Shown piece by piece: positions 43,463 to 55,500 of a stretch of DNA of 64,000 bases (positions are counted from its first letter, which is position 1; each line of letters opens with the position of its first letter). A program made the position numbers and the translations under genes. Below the pieces are notes generated by a model that was given only the letters and a program-made list of their open reading frames with translations, made no database searches and had not been told where the DNA came from. Origin of the DNA: Platycnemis pennipes (lineage: Eukaryota; Arthropoda; Insecta; Odonata; Platycnemididae); NCBI GenBank assembly GCA_933228895.1, contig OW121854.1:7443131-7507130 (forward strand). Reading direction: 5' to 3'.

Positions 43463-46424
43463 AATTTCGTCACCAATCAGCTGAACTTTACATTAAAGTA
43501 GTATCATATCCTTATTTTCTTCTCTAGAAAGTGCTTCAATTGAGTCTTTTAATGTCTTGGATCGTAGCTCAGTAGGTATTAACGCAAGCCATAAAGGATG
43601 CGGTTGACCGCGGGAAAATGGAAATATGTATCTATCCACGACTGAGCATCATGTGTGTGCCCAGCCTCCTCCCCCTCCCACCGACAGGAATGGATGGACC
43701 GGTAGCAGCTTTGGGGAGAGTGGAGAGACAGCCGGACGCTGTGGAAGGGGCGAGAGTCAGATGAGAGAGGAGATAAGGAGCGGCCGGATGGAACTCCGCG
43801 CATACACACACACAAGCTCGCTCGGCGCGCGTCTCCCTTCAGCTGTCTTCCGCCTCTCTCGGAGCCGGAACGGTGTCTTCTCCGCCGTCTCAGGAGAAGG
43901 CAATCGGACTATCGTTCCCGGATCACCAAGGTTTAGGAAGACATTCATTCGTCTTCCCCTGTGAATGTTTGACTTTTGCGGTGAATATAATGGTTTGATT
44001 TGGTCGCGCGCTGTTGATCAACCGTTAAAGTTCGGTTTATACAACACATAAGCGTGAGATTAACGTTAGCGTCCTCTTAGCTTGAGTTTAAAATAAATAT
44101 ATAATAGCGTGAGATTGTAGAACCCTCCCGGCAATGGTGGTATTCATAAGGAAAGTTAGTGCGAAACCTGTGTTAGGTAACGAAAAAATCAGCATAAGAA
44201 TTGGTCACACATGAAGTAAGTGAAATTAAATTCTGATCACAGTATCGTAGTTACTTGTTGCAGTGCCTTTCGTCAGTTTATGTTTATATATGATGTGATT
44301 CATGGGGAAAACACATTAGGGGATGAAAAATGTGCAAAGAACTCCCTTTTCCTCCAGAATACACGTCAGTTTCCCTGCTTGCATGACAATATAATCCCAG
44401 AATTATACCAGAAGAAGACAGAAGAGTATTCTGAACGATAAGATTACGCTTTTGGTTGTAATATGGTGGATAGATGGCGTACAGTCCACGGTATTCTTTT
44501 ATTAACGCCCTAGGGACGTAATGTTAATTTTACTTTAAGTACTTGGGTTAATTTAGCGCTCATTTATTTTATGATACGACCTTAAGGTGGCTGGCTCGAA
44601 ATTTACAAGATTTTCTTCATAATTGCAATATTTGTTCGTTTAACGATGGTCTAAAATTCTACGGGAAAAAATTTAAGGGTTTTCAATGTAATTTTTGAGC
44701 TATTTAAGGTTTTTTTAGCATGGGGCCTTATGGCGCACCCCGCTTCGTAAGGGTCAATTATGTATTATTTACGTTGCTACCATACAGATTTTCACCAAAA
44801 CCTGAAATTACGTGGATATTAGCCTACAATTTTTATTCTGAGAAAATCAACCAGGGTTATCCAATTATTTCCTTCGTGTATACGAAAGAAATAAGATATT
44901 CCTTAAATTTTCAAATAAGGTGCGCGAAGATTTGAGGTGCATTTGGCAGCGTCGAATCGGACGAGGGAAATGATGGGAATTCAGGATTCCGCGGCAGACA
45001 GTCCATCATTAGCGAATCATGTGAAGATATTATATTTAAGTAAAGAAATTATTGTTTTCACCGAATCGTTTAGATTGGTATTCAAACAGGTCACGTGTAT
45101 TAGTGCTAATGTAAAATATATAACATTTACTCACGAGTACATACGTATTAAATACTACGGAGTGACTGATAACTTGGAGTAGTCACCGATAAGGCAGTAA
45201 AATAAACTAGAAGCGACTTCAATTGTTAAAAAAATATCAAGGGTAAGAAGCCAAAAGTCTTGGGTTAAAACTTAATTTTTTCCATTGCTAGTGAAATTAA
45301 TTCATATAAGTGATGTAATTTATTCCTCTTCGTAAAATTCCTACTCGGCTACCTTCCACATTAAACATCAGTAAACTATAGTCTTCGTCCGCATCTTCGA
45401 TTTCAGCGCCTAGCTTCTTCATGAAAAGGAAATGCTTAGCCCTCCTTTCAAACTCCTTCTTCGAAACAAACATCCCTTTGCTCCTATAATACAAAGACAT
45501 CTGGTAATGTTTTCATGACATAGCTTCGAAAGGACCGAAGCAACTCTTTACCAAATTTCACACCGTTTCACCAAGAGTAACCCAACAAAATCGTGTAAAG
45601 CGATCGCGCCAGAAACTACAACAAATCACACCGCAAGGGCCAGGAATATTACAATACAGTCCCCTTGACAAAGTTTTTTAACATGTTCTTTAGAATAGAC
45701 GAATACAATACCTGCCGTTACGACCGCTGTAAAAGAGAAACAATTGCCTACACAACAGCAGTGCCGAATTTCGGGATGTGCGTTGTTACCAAGTAAAAAA
45801 GAGATTAAATAAATGGTTTAAACAAGTGTTAAAGATGTTTAAGCGTTTAAGCATTTAATCTAAATATGTCATCACTACAAAATATGCGAATACCCATTGT
45901 ACATATAAAAGTATAAACTTTTTCAATCCATATATTAAAACCAATATTTCCAAGGTCAAAGGAGATGTACAGAGTGACAACGTTCAGGTTGCCTAGAAGC
46001 AGAATCAAGTCGTCAATTTTATGTTATGTTTCATGTCAATAGTTAAATTCAAAAGGGCAATGTTTCAATATGACTTCAGAATTTGAGGCATCCGGTTCAA
46101 ATATTGTGTAATTTAATCATTTCCAAGCAATATTTTAGTGCCACTGAAATTATATGGGCACTAGTTCTCAAGGACTTACGATTACCGAACCAGCCACCTT
46201 AAGCCACTGGAGCAAATCAACAGAGGGATATCATTTCACGGGCAAAATGCGTGAGGCGTATTCTGGACTGAGATTGGCCGCGATATGTTTGCGTCGATGT
46301 TTGACATCCCGTCTGCGGCCCAAAATGTCGAAACTTTTTCCAATCCATGTGCCGATTCCAATCGTCCAACGAATTCTGTTCCTGGGAAGGGCAAACTTTT
46401 CCCGTGTTTGGCACATCACCCCTG
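43463..46424. other. No gene recognised; CpG-rich 43660-43930
   Basis: 43660-43930 is CpG-rich with an unrepeated character and could be a promoter region, but no transcript can be inferred. The remainder is A/T-rich apart from the small open frame at 45297-45500. Confidence 0.45.
45297..45500 (-). CDS. Hypothetical exon-like open frame, 67 codons
   Basis: The minus-strand frame reads a charged, protein-like sequence (KGMFVSKKEFERRAKHFLF, EIEDADEDYSLLMFNVEG). A possible acceptor, TTTGTATTATAG, lies just inside its 5' end before GAGCAAAGG, so it could be a terminal exon. I do not recognise the family and see no partner exon. Confidence 0.22.
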   Translation of the reverse strand: MSLYYRSKGMFVSKKEFERRAKHFLFMKKLGAEIEDADEDYSLLMFNVEGSRVGILRRGINYITYMN

Positions 46425-46472
46425 CCACACACCTTTGTGGTGGCTTGCAGGGTATTATGTAGATGTAGATGT
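46425..46472 (+). mobile_element. B1 LINE tail scrap
   Basis: CACCCCTGCCACACACC, GGTGGCTTGCAGGGT and ATTATGTAGATGTAGATG; only the last about 50 bp of the element. Confidence 0.75.
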
Positions 46473-46987
46473 CTGTATGGGAGCCGTTTCGAAAAGGGTT
46501 TCTATAATCCACCATCTGCGCCAGTCACCTTTGGAATGCTAACATATTTCATGTTTATCTCATCCCCATCCCATCGTGTATAAGGTAAGCGGTTCTACTT
46601 GGCCAGAGAAAGGCATTTGTTATTAGTACATCTTTTTTTTATAAGTTACCACTCCTAAAGCAACGCAGTTGGACAAAAAGTATTGGATAAAAACCGTTTG
46701 AAATCAGATTTTTTGTATCCATAAATATATAATTTCTTTCACCAACCCATTTATTTACTAAGGGACATCGACACAGGTATATTCGTATATGAGTTTTGCA
46801 TGGCCCGCTCAGAAGATATCTCTCCCAAATAGTTCTTCCATTTCATGATTGGCATTCGCAATTATTAAAACCAAATGTAACGGCTAGTGGTAAGTTATGT
46901 ATCTAATAACTTAAATCCACATTGAGGGTCAGTGGCACACAGTGTTTTTAGTGGTCGAATGGTATTCATGGATGATTTTTATCTTCA

Positions 46988-47370
46988 TCTACATAATACA
47001 TCTACATCTACACGATACCCTGCAAGCCAACGTGAGGGTGTGTGGCAGGGGCTGAAGATCACCAAGCATGCACTACTAACATGCAAACAAGCAACTATAG
47101 GGTCTCATGCAACTAGATTGTTAGAGTCTATAGTATTTAAGGGGTTAATACATGCATCATGCACTACAGACTACTGTAAGATATTTCACCTACCTACCAT
47201 TCTGCTATGCTGCCTATTCTGTTCTCTTATAGTACTGTGGAAAAATGCCATTTTGAATCTATCGGTACGACAATCTATCTCTCTAATCTTATTTATCTGG
47301 TCGAATCTAGCATAATACGCTGGTGTTTTTAATATGTGCCTAACATCTTCAGTAAAGCTGTATTTGAGCT
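46988..47370 (-). pseudogene. B2 LINE 3' end inserted in a hexamer tail
   Basis: The plus strand starts CATCTACATAATA, the first bases of another B tail, then restarts ATCTACATCTACACGATACC. The B2 3'UTR follows and then a minus-strand coding remnant (RFDQINKIREIDCRTDRFKM) to about 47370. Confidence 0.75.
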
Positions 47371-47372
47371 GT

Positions 47373-48258
47373 AAATACCCTGCAAACCACCATAAATGTG
47401 TGTTGCAGGGGGTAAATTCTCACAAAACATGCACGACATATCTTGCTGAAATAAGGATTAGTAATAATATACTAGTCTAAACTTCACTATTTAAAAAAAG
47501 ATTAAAATAGCAAAGCACGCATGTTAAAACATGCTGTTAGTTAGTGCTAGTAGATTTATACCAATATGCAACTACCTAGGCTATCCATTGATACCCACGT
47601 ATTGGATATATTTACTGCTATTCAGATCTCTAATTGTACATACGAGGAAAGAAGGACATTTTGAATCTGTCAGCTCGGCAATCAATTTCTCTAAATTTAT
47701 GATTATGGTCCAGTGTACGGTGGACTTTGCAAATTATTTTCAGCTTCATTATTATTCATTGTAATACAGATTTTTTCAGCATCGATTCAACATAGAATGG
47801 TTTTAATTTAAAATGTATGCACAAATGCATAGTTAAAGTTGTTTTATTTATCTTGATCAATATGTAAACGCTATGGAAATGGTTGTCTGATTTTCCAGCT
47901 CAAATACATGTCTTTTTTGTATGTACTCAGTGGACGAAGACATCCAAGGACAAATTATATTTCTGTTCTATTCTAAATAAAATATTATCTTGGAATTTAT
48001 TTAAGAGATTAACTCTAAATTTCAACCTACGATCGAACAATGATTCCCATTCTAGTTCATCTGATAGACTGGTAACCAGTAACATAGTAATCATACCGTC
48101 CCTTTACAAATATTGCCGATCTTCGCTACACACGCTCCAGTTTATTATTTAAGCGTATTCAGTAAGGATCCTATATCCTGACATCGTATTCCAAATGAGG
48201 TCTTACAAGGGGAAAGTAGCTAATTTATCGTACATGATCGCCGCATTTGCCCAGTAAA
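47373..48258 (-). pseudogene. B1 LINE 3' end, interrupted near 47720-47974
   Basis: 47373-47717 is B1 3'UTR and the end of the coding part. 47975-48258 resumes B1 coding sequence further upstream (ELKWESLSDRRLKF region and RMQRR region on the minus strand). The 255 bp between do not match B1 and look like an insertion or divergent replacement. The hexamer tail is worn. Confidence 0.65.
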
Positions 48259-48844
48259 AATTCCAGTATAGTCATGAGAATTGCATGGATAATCCCTCCA
48301 TCGGGACAAGTAAGGACGAAGCTTTCCATCTTGCAAGAAATCGCGGATGTCTCCCAATCCTCTCGTGGAATGGCTCGCGACCTCTGCTTGGCATTTGATC
48401 CGCTCGTTTGCATCGACTCCACGCGGGGACCGTGTGAATGGACCCTGTTCGCATAGTTGGCCATCGCACAAAGACCCGAGAGCGAGTCTCTCTTTCCTAT
48501 CGGTAATGCATCAGGCGAGAGACGGGTTCCACAAGGGAGCAGGCTGTCACTCGCCGACTTCCGAAGCGAATACAACTCCATCTCTCTTCGCCTCCATCCT
48601 CGCCCCCTGCCGGCTCAGGGCGAATCGCATTGCCTTGCCCCCCCTCCCCCTCTTTCCCCCCCCCCGCCCCGAGCTCATTATGTTGGAGCGATTGAACAAC
48701 TCCCGACACTCCACCGTGAGGTCCCAGCAAGAAGTCAGCTCTCCTCAGACCGCTATTCATGCTGCTCCTCGTCAATCCTTTTATTGATGCCACCAGACCT
48801 CAAACCTAACCGACGTTTGATTGATATTTTTCTGCTAATTTTGA
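48259..48844. other. G/C-rich block, no gene recognised
   Basis: CpG- and C-rich with several overlapping open frames on both strands (up to 168 codons) but no recognisable motif. The frames mirror each other across strands, as expected from composition. Confidence 0.45.
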
Positions 48845-49378
48845 TGTACATTTACATCTTCGTAATACCCTGCGAGCCACCACGAGAGTGTTTGGTAGGG
48901 GGTGAAGATCACCAAACATGCACTATTGACATGCAACTAGGATATTTAATGGAGACGTGCTAGATAATAGGATCGCATGCAGTTAGATGGTTCATATCTA
49001 CGAAATTAGAAATGGATTATTGTGTGTTATTACATGCATAATGTACTACAGACTACTCTGACTATATTTCATCTACCTATCCCTTTGCTACGCTGTCTAT
49101 TGTTCTCTCTTATAGTACGCGGGAAAAATGACATTTTAAATCTATCGGTACGACAACCTATCTCTCTAATCTTGTTAATCTGATCAAACCTTGCATAATA
49201 CGCAGGGGTTCTTAAAATATATCTAACATTATCTGTGAACGAATCGGTTTCGAATTTACATAAAAGGTTTAATCTAAATTTTAACCTGCGTCCTGATAGT
49301 AATTTCCATCCTTGTTCTTCTTTTAAACTCGTACAACTTATACAATTATCATAACGGCCTTAAACAAATCTACCATAT
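48845..49378 (-). pseudogene. B3 LINE 3' end
   Basis: Starts TACATTTACATCTTCGTAATACC. The B3 3'UTR follows, then coding remnants on the minus strand (FDQINKIRE, YARFDQ-like, LSGRRLKFRLNL-like) with frameshifts. Truncated near the KR-ARFV region. Confidence 0.75.
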
Positions 49379-49460
49379 AGGGCAGCATCGACTTTTCGCG
49401 CTACCAATTTGATCCTTCCCTTCGATACTTCTCCCTTCTGAAGAGCATATTACTTCGCTC

Positions 49461-49649
49461 CTACTGCACAGTAGCGTACCAAGTGGGGTGTGAACGGGGA
49501 GGCCGCCCCGGGCGACGAAAAAAGGGGGCCCCATAATATTTTTTAGTTTTAGAAAAAATAATTTTTTTGCTACCGGGGGCGGCTACCATTTAGTTAGCCC
49601 CGGGCGCAAAGGTACGCAAAGGTAGCCTTGACACGCCACTGATACTACA
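49461..49649. mobile_element. hAT-like MITE with 8-bp target duplication
   Basis: The element is 49469-49641. The left end CAGTAGCGTACCAAG and the right end CTTGACACGCCACTG are inverted repeats of the CAGTGGCG type common in hAT elements. The flanks CTACTGCA (49461-49468) and ATACTACA (49642-49649) agree at 6 of 8 positions. The 173-bp interior is non-coding, with CCCCGGGCG words repeated in inverted order. Confidence 0.7.
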
Positions 49650-49682
49650 TACCAATATTGGATTTTTATGTACTACTATGTA

Positions 49683-49762
49683 CTAGCTTGGTGATCTTCA
49701 CCCTCTGCCACACACCCTCGTAGTGGCTTGCAGGGTATCGTGTGGATGTAGATGTAGATGAT
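49683..49762 (+). mobile_element. B2 LINE tail scrap
   Basis: CTTGGTGATCTTCACCCTC through GTGGATGTAGATGTAGATG. Confidence 0.75.
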
Positions 49763-49821
49763 TGACTTTTTCATTCGACTACTAATAGAACGCAGGTTTG
49801 AATTTGCATATTTACATATAC

Positions 49822-49910
49822 CTACAAGATATGTAGTGCATGTTTGGTGAGAGTTAACCCCCTGCCACACAGCTTTATGGTGGCTTGCAGGGTATTATGT
49901 AGATGTAGAT
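49822..49910 (+). mobile_element. B1 LINE tail scrap
   Basis: AGATATGTAGTGCATGTTTG through GGGTATTATGTAGATGTAG. Confidence 0.75.
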
Positions 49911-49971
49911 ACACTGTTTCCGAGTTTTAAGTAACTGATGATTGTTCATCAGCAGAATCTGGTGATATCTT

Positions 49972-50300
49972 GACGATTTTTGCTACACACGTTCAAGTTC
50001 ATTAATTAGGCCTATTTCTTAAGGATCCGATATGCTGGTAGCGTATTCCAAATGAGGTGTAAGAAGTGAAAAATAAATTAACAACTTATAACTTTGTATA
50101 TTTCCACAAATATTTATTAAACCACGACCGGTTTCACCCACTTAGGACACCATCAGGTACAATAACTCTCTATTCCATCTCTTTGACTACGTCTTGAATT
50201 TCCTCTTTGAATTTCCACCTAATTACACCGAACAGGATCCAATTAAAGGGAAAAGTAGCTAAATTCTCGTACATAATCGTCTCATCTGCCTGGTACAAAT
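49972..50300 (-). pseudogene. B1 LINE coding fragment split by a Penelope-like insertion
   Basis: 49972-50064 (ACACACGTTCAAGTTC, GCGTATTCCAAATGAGGT) and 50235-50300 (AAAGGGAAAAGTAGCTAAAT, TCGTACATAATCGTC) are consecutive parts of B1 on the minus strand. The 170 bp between them do not belong to B1 and contain the hammerhead-like relic. Confidence 0.65.
50126..50156 (-). ncRNA. Hammerhead-like core in Penelope-like relic
   Basis: Minus strand: CTGATGGTGTCC, loop TAAGT, GGGTGAAACCGGTC, then GTGGTTTAATAAATATTTGT. Stem II pairs GUCC with GGGU using wobble pairs. The first box ends in G instead of A. The surrounding 50065-50234 is the inserted relic. Confidence 0.5.
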
Positions 50301-52019
50301 TACAGTACAGTCATGAGAAATTCATGGGAAACATCTACAGTTTTGCCTCTCACCATTTGTTCCATCCACCTCCATATCAGCATTCTTTCAACCCACACCA
50401 TGTTTATCAAGCATTCGTTTGCCCTCCGCTCCTGCCATCTTTCTAATCTTCTTCCGTGCCATTACCTTGAAAACTACATATTTTTCCTTGTCATCGCTCC
50501 TTAGAGACACCGTCTTAGATTTTCACAACTCATACCAAGCAGAATTATAGACTTAAAAGAAAAGAATGCGAAAATAGCCTTTTGAATTATGATACATGGG
50601 TATGGAGTAGGATTAAGAATTTGAGGTAGGTTGAAAGGAGTGTCAGAAGTGGTAGGTGGGGAAGAGATTAAGGGAATTGGGAGAAGGAGAGGGTGGAGGA
50701 TGGAAGGGGTGATAAAGGGCTAGGGTGTTTTGCAGGACGTGATGTGGGGAGGAATGTTTTATGGTATTGAAATAGAAGCTAATAGAAAATAGTTTGTACA
50801 CAGTGCCGTGAGATAGGGACGGTGCTGAACTATGGAAGGGAATCATTTTAAAAATCACGGGTCAATGATCGAAAATTGCGACTTAGTATAAATCTTCCTT
50901 AACCGGTAGAGAACTGATAAAAATGATATTGTTGCGTTCTTGGGTGCATAGTCACACCATTCACGTGAACGAATACTAAGCGGTGGGGATCCATCAACTT
51001 TATATCAATATTTCATACACCGATGGGATCTTTTCAAATTTTATTTCCACCATTACTCATGAATATTTTTAGCCCCAAAAAAATAATCGTTAGAGGGAAT
51101 TGCGCCAAAATTCGATTCATGAAAGTTTTAAGGCATTTTCGTTCTCATTTTTCTGTAATAAAAATTCCAATTTCGGAATATATATACGTATTTTTACTTA
51201 GAGCGATGTGATGATATAATTCTTATTAAATTGATCTGGCACATGAACTTTTAATAAAATTGATTCATTTTTTTATTATACAAGGCTGAGCTACGTTTTT
51301 AAGTCACCTTCTGCATGGAATTCGAATCTTACCTGTACCACCATTCTTCGGCAAGATCAAGCAGCTTTATATAAAATATATTTTGTTTTGTAATATGTTT
51401 TGGTACATATAAAAATAATGAATTTAAAATAACATAAAATCACTTTGATATTAATTAATTTATCATTTCTTCTAGGACTGGTAAAAATAGCCGTTAAAAC
51501 GAGTGCATAGATTATATTCATAATTAACGAAATGAAGTCTTTCGAAGTATCCCCTGATAATTACGTAAAACACAAATCGATTTTTTTCGAGGGTCCCTTA
51601 ACAGAATATTTTCTTTTTGGATTTAAGATATTTGTGAGATATCTTAGAAATAATATTTGAAATGATCACTTCGGTGCAAGCACTTTTGATTTAAATTTGT
51701 TCGAAAAACAATAGTTATTTATTTTCAGCATATTAATTAGATTATTATACTCGCAACTTCCTTGAGTGGTCAGATACAAGTAAACTCAGCCTCAATAATA
51801 CCCGGGAATTCCATTATTTATTTATTTAATTTTTATTTAATTTTATTTTTCCATTATTTATTTTTTAACTCGACGAGAAAAAAAACAATTAAAAATCCAC
51901 GCCTGTCACATGCGTTCATTGACATTTCATCGAATTCATTCTTAGCATGTCTGGTATCGGACTAGGATAATATGACGACCGCAGTGAATGAATTGTAGAA
52001 TAGGTGCGTATCATAAGTA
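50301..52019. other. No gene recognised
   Basis: 50640-50870 has G/A-rich sequence with a phrase (GGTGTTTTGCAGGACGTGAT) like one in the family E LINE at about 2495-2515, so a very old LINE tail is possible. The remainder is A/T-rich. Confidence 0.4.
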
Positions 52020-52690
52020 TACATCTACATCCACACGATACCCTACAAGCCACCACGAGGGTGTGTGGCAGGGGGTGAAGATCGCCAACAATACACTACC
52101 GCCATGCAAATAAGCAACTATAGGGTCTCATGCAACTAGATTGTTAGTATCTATAGTATTTAAGGGATTAATACATGCATCATGCACTACAGAATACTCA
52201 TAAATATTTCAACTACCTATCCCTTTCCTATGCTGCCTATTCTGTTCTCTTAGAGTACGGGGGAAAAATGCCATTTTGAATCTATCGGTATGACAATCTA
52301 TCTCTCTAATCTTATTTATCTGGTCGATTGTAGCAGAAAACGCTGGTGTTCTTAATATGTGCCTAACATCTTCAGTAAAGCTATCCGATTGAAATTTCTC
52401 TAATAGATTTAATCTGTACTTGAACCTACGCTTTGATAATGATTCCCACCCTAATTCTTGTATTATTTCTGAAACACTACTCAACCTATCGTAACACCTT
52501 TCAACGAACCTAGCTGCTCTACGCCGCACACTGTCTTCTTGTCTGATCAAACCTAATTCATTCGGATCCCATACACTGGCTGCATACTCAAGGTGGGGCC
52601 TAACTAGAGAAAATTGACATCGCTCTTTTGTCTTCTCATCACATTTACAAAGCAATCTTTTTATAAATCCTAGTTTCTTATGTCACATGT
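52020..52690 (-). pseudogene. B2 LINE 3' end with a 148-codon open C-terminus
   Basis: The tail CATCTACATCCACACGATACC begins the copy on the plus strand. The minus-strand frame 52209-52655 reads CDEKTKERCQFSLVRPHLEY, AASVWDPNELGLIRQEDSVR, RRAARFVERCYDRLSSVSEI, ELGWESLSKRRFKYRLNLLE, INKIREIDCHTDRFKMAFFP and RTLREQNRQHRKG. It is the longest uninterrupted C-terminus of this family here. The reverse transcriptase is missing (5' truncation near 52690). Confidence 0.85.
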
Positions 52691-54005
52691 CATAATGCCA
52701 TAAGTCACGTGAGAACGAAAAGGATTTTTATTTTCCGTTAAAAATAAATGTAACGTTAGCATTAAAATAGGGAAAGGGTAATGAAATACGTGGGCTGATT
52801 GATTTACGCCAGCTTGATTTTAAACGAAGGTGGATGTATTTTGAATGCTAATTTGCATCGAATTACCGTAACAAACGTTTCATTTATCAAAGAAATGAAA
52901 TTCAAGCAATTAATTTAAAACGAAAATTAAGTTCATGTATGTATCTGGTGACCTGGTGTTGTGCAGTTCCAAGAAATTATCTTTGGAAAGGGACTGGAAA
53001 CAAAAGATAGTTGCCTTCGCATCAGAGGAATGTGTAATGGACAGATTAGAGATCAAAAGAGTTAGAGTTGGCGGGAGAAGAAGGAGACTACACTAAGGAA
53101 GATATAGAGATAAACGATGCAAATGTTCATTTTTTCCTCAACAAATTCAAGGCTTCACACGATGCCTTCATTAAGTAATGGTACCTCAACATGAAAATGA
53201 AATTGCAGAATTCAGATTAAAACGGATTAATGAATTAATCAGGAATTAAAATGCTTTAAACTCTTCAGCTACCCACAGTCATTTTATTGATATTATTATT
53301 TCAGAAACTGTTGACAGAGATACCACAAATGCGGTGGGAATACTCGGAAATTAGAACATTATGAAACGAATTAAATTAGAATAAAGGATGATTTTTAATT
53401 TAATCTCTATATTTTCTATATATTAGTGTGCCGGAATGACTTACTGCATGCTTGTAGTACTTATTAAATGTTTATTTGCATGAAAATTATAACTTGTAAT
53501 ATTTTCCCCGTATGAAACTCACATATATCTCTTTATGGTACTATATGTAACCCATTGTGCATGTAAACTTTCCCCCTGCCATTCACTCTGATGTGGTTTG
53601 CAGGGTTGACAGTAGATAAAAGAAAAGGGCGGATTGATTATTAGGTGTTATTAGGTTATTATTAGGTTTATTATTATTAGGTATTTAGGATAGGTTATTA
53701 TTATTAGGTAGAGGTAGGATAGGATATTATTATTAGGTATTTAGGATGGGTTATTATTAGGTATATTATTAGGTTATATATAGCTAAAGGAATGCAAGAA
53801 GTGTGGGGAATAGGAGAAAGAGGAAAGAAAAATTAGATGGAATAAAGAGGGGTATAATAATGATATGCACTATACATAATATAATCAGTAATGTTTTGTT
53901 TATGGTAATGCAGGAAGAGAAAAGGAGAGGAAAGGTAGCGTTCCAGAGAAGTGCAATTCAAGGACAAGTAAGGCAGAGAAAGAGCACTGTCTCAAATCCC
54001 CCAAG
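52691..54005. other. No gene recognised
   Basis: A decayed B tail may lie at 53555-53615 (CCCCCTGCCATTCACTC, GTTTGCAGGGTTGACAGTAG). Otherwise A/T-rich, with the ATTAGG minisatellite listed separately. Confidence 0.5.
53636..53775. repeat. ATTAGG-type minisatellite
   Basis: About fifteen irregular units around TTATTATTAGG and TATTTAGGATAGG in tandem over 140 bp. The units vary in length. It resembles neither the (TTAGG)n arthropod telomere repeat in exact register nor a coding repeat. Confidence 0.8.
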
Positions 54006-54443
54006 TACATCTACATCTACATAATACCCTACAAGCCACTACAAAAGTGTGTGGCAGGAGGTAATTTCTCACCAAAAATGCACTACATATCATACATAAA
54101 AAAGGAATGGTATTAATATACTAGTCAGAACTTCACTATTTACAACAGAGTGAAATTGCAAAGTAAACATGCAAAAACATTCTGTTAGTAGGGTTAGCTT
54201 TCAGTAATCATACCAACATGCAGCTACCAATGCTATCCATTGCTATTCTCCGATTGGACATATTTACCGTTGTTCGTATCTCTAATTGTACGAGGGAAAA
54301 AGGACATTTTGAATCTATCAGTTTGACAATCAATTTCTCTAATGTTATGTTATGATTATAGTCCAGTCTGTAATAGTAACATGGGGTTCGCAAAATATTT
54401 TTAACATCAGCACTGAAATATCTATCTTGACCAAACCCTTTAA
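54006..54443 (-). pseudogene. B1 LINE 3' end
   Basis: Starts CATCTACATCTACATAATACC, then the B1 3'UTR, then minus-strand coding remnants (KLIVKLIDSKCPF in a shifted frame, DVKNILRTP). It ends where the next MITE begins. Confidence 0.75.
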
Positions 54444-54835
54444 CCCGTTTCACACGACACTGGATCCAGTAATTACAAGGTCTAGTATAGTCGCTGGTAT
54501 GCTAGCTTTCCAGTATCGTGTGACCAGAACCAGTATACTGGCAGGCAAGCAAGCATACTCGCTGAGCTACTGGATTTCATACTTGATGCGGTACTAGATT
54601 TCTAGTAGGACCAGTAGCCATCGACAAATGAAGTCACGTTATAGACTCTGTACGAACTTCTCTTTTTTATTAATTAGTATATAATCATATGGAATAACCG
54701 ATTCATAGCAAGCACAAGGTCGATGATCGTGTGAAACCTCCTAGCAGGGTTCCAATCATTCTAGATTCCGTCCTCAATATCAAGTAGCGGCTAGCAGACT
54801 AGGTCTTGTGCTGGATCAAGTATCGTGTGAAACGG
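54444..54835. mobile_element. MITE with CCGTTTCACACGA termini
   Basis: Left end CCCGTTTCACACGACACTGG and right end CTTGTGCTGGATCAAGTATC plus GTGTGAAACGG are inverted repeats of about 27 bp (CCGTTTCACACGAYACTKGATCCAG). Further inner words (CTAGTAT, GCTAGC) are also mirrored. Flanks CTTTAAC and ACTTTAGAC are similar, suggesting an imperfect target duplication. It is 392 bp and non-coding. Confidence 0.65.
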
Positions 54836-55500
54836 ACTTTAGACTTGACACTGAGCAGAAGTCCCCTATATATCTTCGGATCTCCGCTGGCGACTACGCG
54901 TCAATGGTGACGGGTTTCGTGACGATATACAGCTAGGTAAACATGTATTCGAAGCACTGCTTCCCTCACTGTTAGTCTTTCTAAAGTTGTCGACTCACAG
55001 TGAGGAGGACGCAGGGTCTATTGTGGATGTGGCACTGGGCAATTACGGTTGTGTTGGCAGCAATGTCCGTGGGGCACAAAGGTACTGCCATGTGTGTTTG
55101 TACCAGGGAGAGGGGAGGGGCAAAGAAGCTCTGGCTTCATCTCCCGGCCCTTGTGTCTCAGCGCCAAGTGGAAGGGGGCGATTGGGACCCCCTTCCCATC
55201 ATCCCTCTCCTCCTGGGTGGCGCAGACAAACCCTCCCCTCCTCCCTCCCCCCCGCCCACTCCACTCGGACCCGGCACTTATGTTTTCGAGGGCGTCTCTG
55301 GAATGCGGGTGGCCCCTTCCCACAATCCACTCCCACTCCACGCATGGTCATCTCCAGGCCCGCCTGTTCTTTCTCCAGGAGGTGGCGAAGAGTGGGGATG
55401 TCGGGTGGAGGTCGTCTTCTCCGAGAGCGACTGGAGACTCGGTGTCATCCGTAAAATCAACCCTTAGCGAATTGGGCCCATTGGGATGACTCGAGAATAT
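54836..55500. other. G/C-rich block, no gene recognised
   Basis: 54990-55490 is strongly C/G-rich with long mirrored open frames (up to 155 codons) of low complexity. No known motif. A B1 tail begins immediately after. Confidence 0.45.

Noticed and set aside
43560..43620. tRNA-like segment with a good A box (TAGCTCAGTAGG)
   Set aside because: The B box (GGTTGACCGC) is poor and no cloverleaf closes; at best a worn SINE head.
48347..48963. 146- and 168-codon frames
   Set aside because: G/C-rich block with frames open on both strands; the longer one runs into a B3 LINE tail, so it is not a gene.
53636..53775. ATTAGG minisatellite as a telomeric (TTAGG)n tract
   Set aside because: Units are irregular and mostly ATTATTAGG or TATTTAGGATAGG; there is no run of pure TTAGG.
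54987..55489. Three overlapping long plus-strand frames and one minus-strand frame
   Set aside because: They overlap in all frames of a G/C-rich block, which lacks A/T-rich stop codons. None has known motifs.
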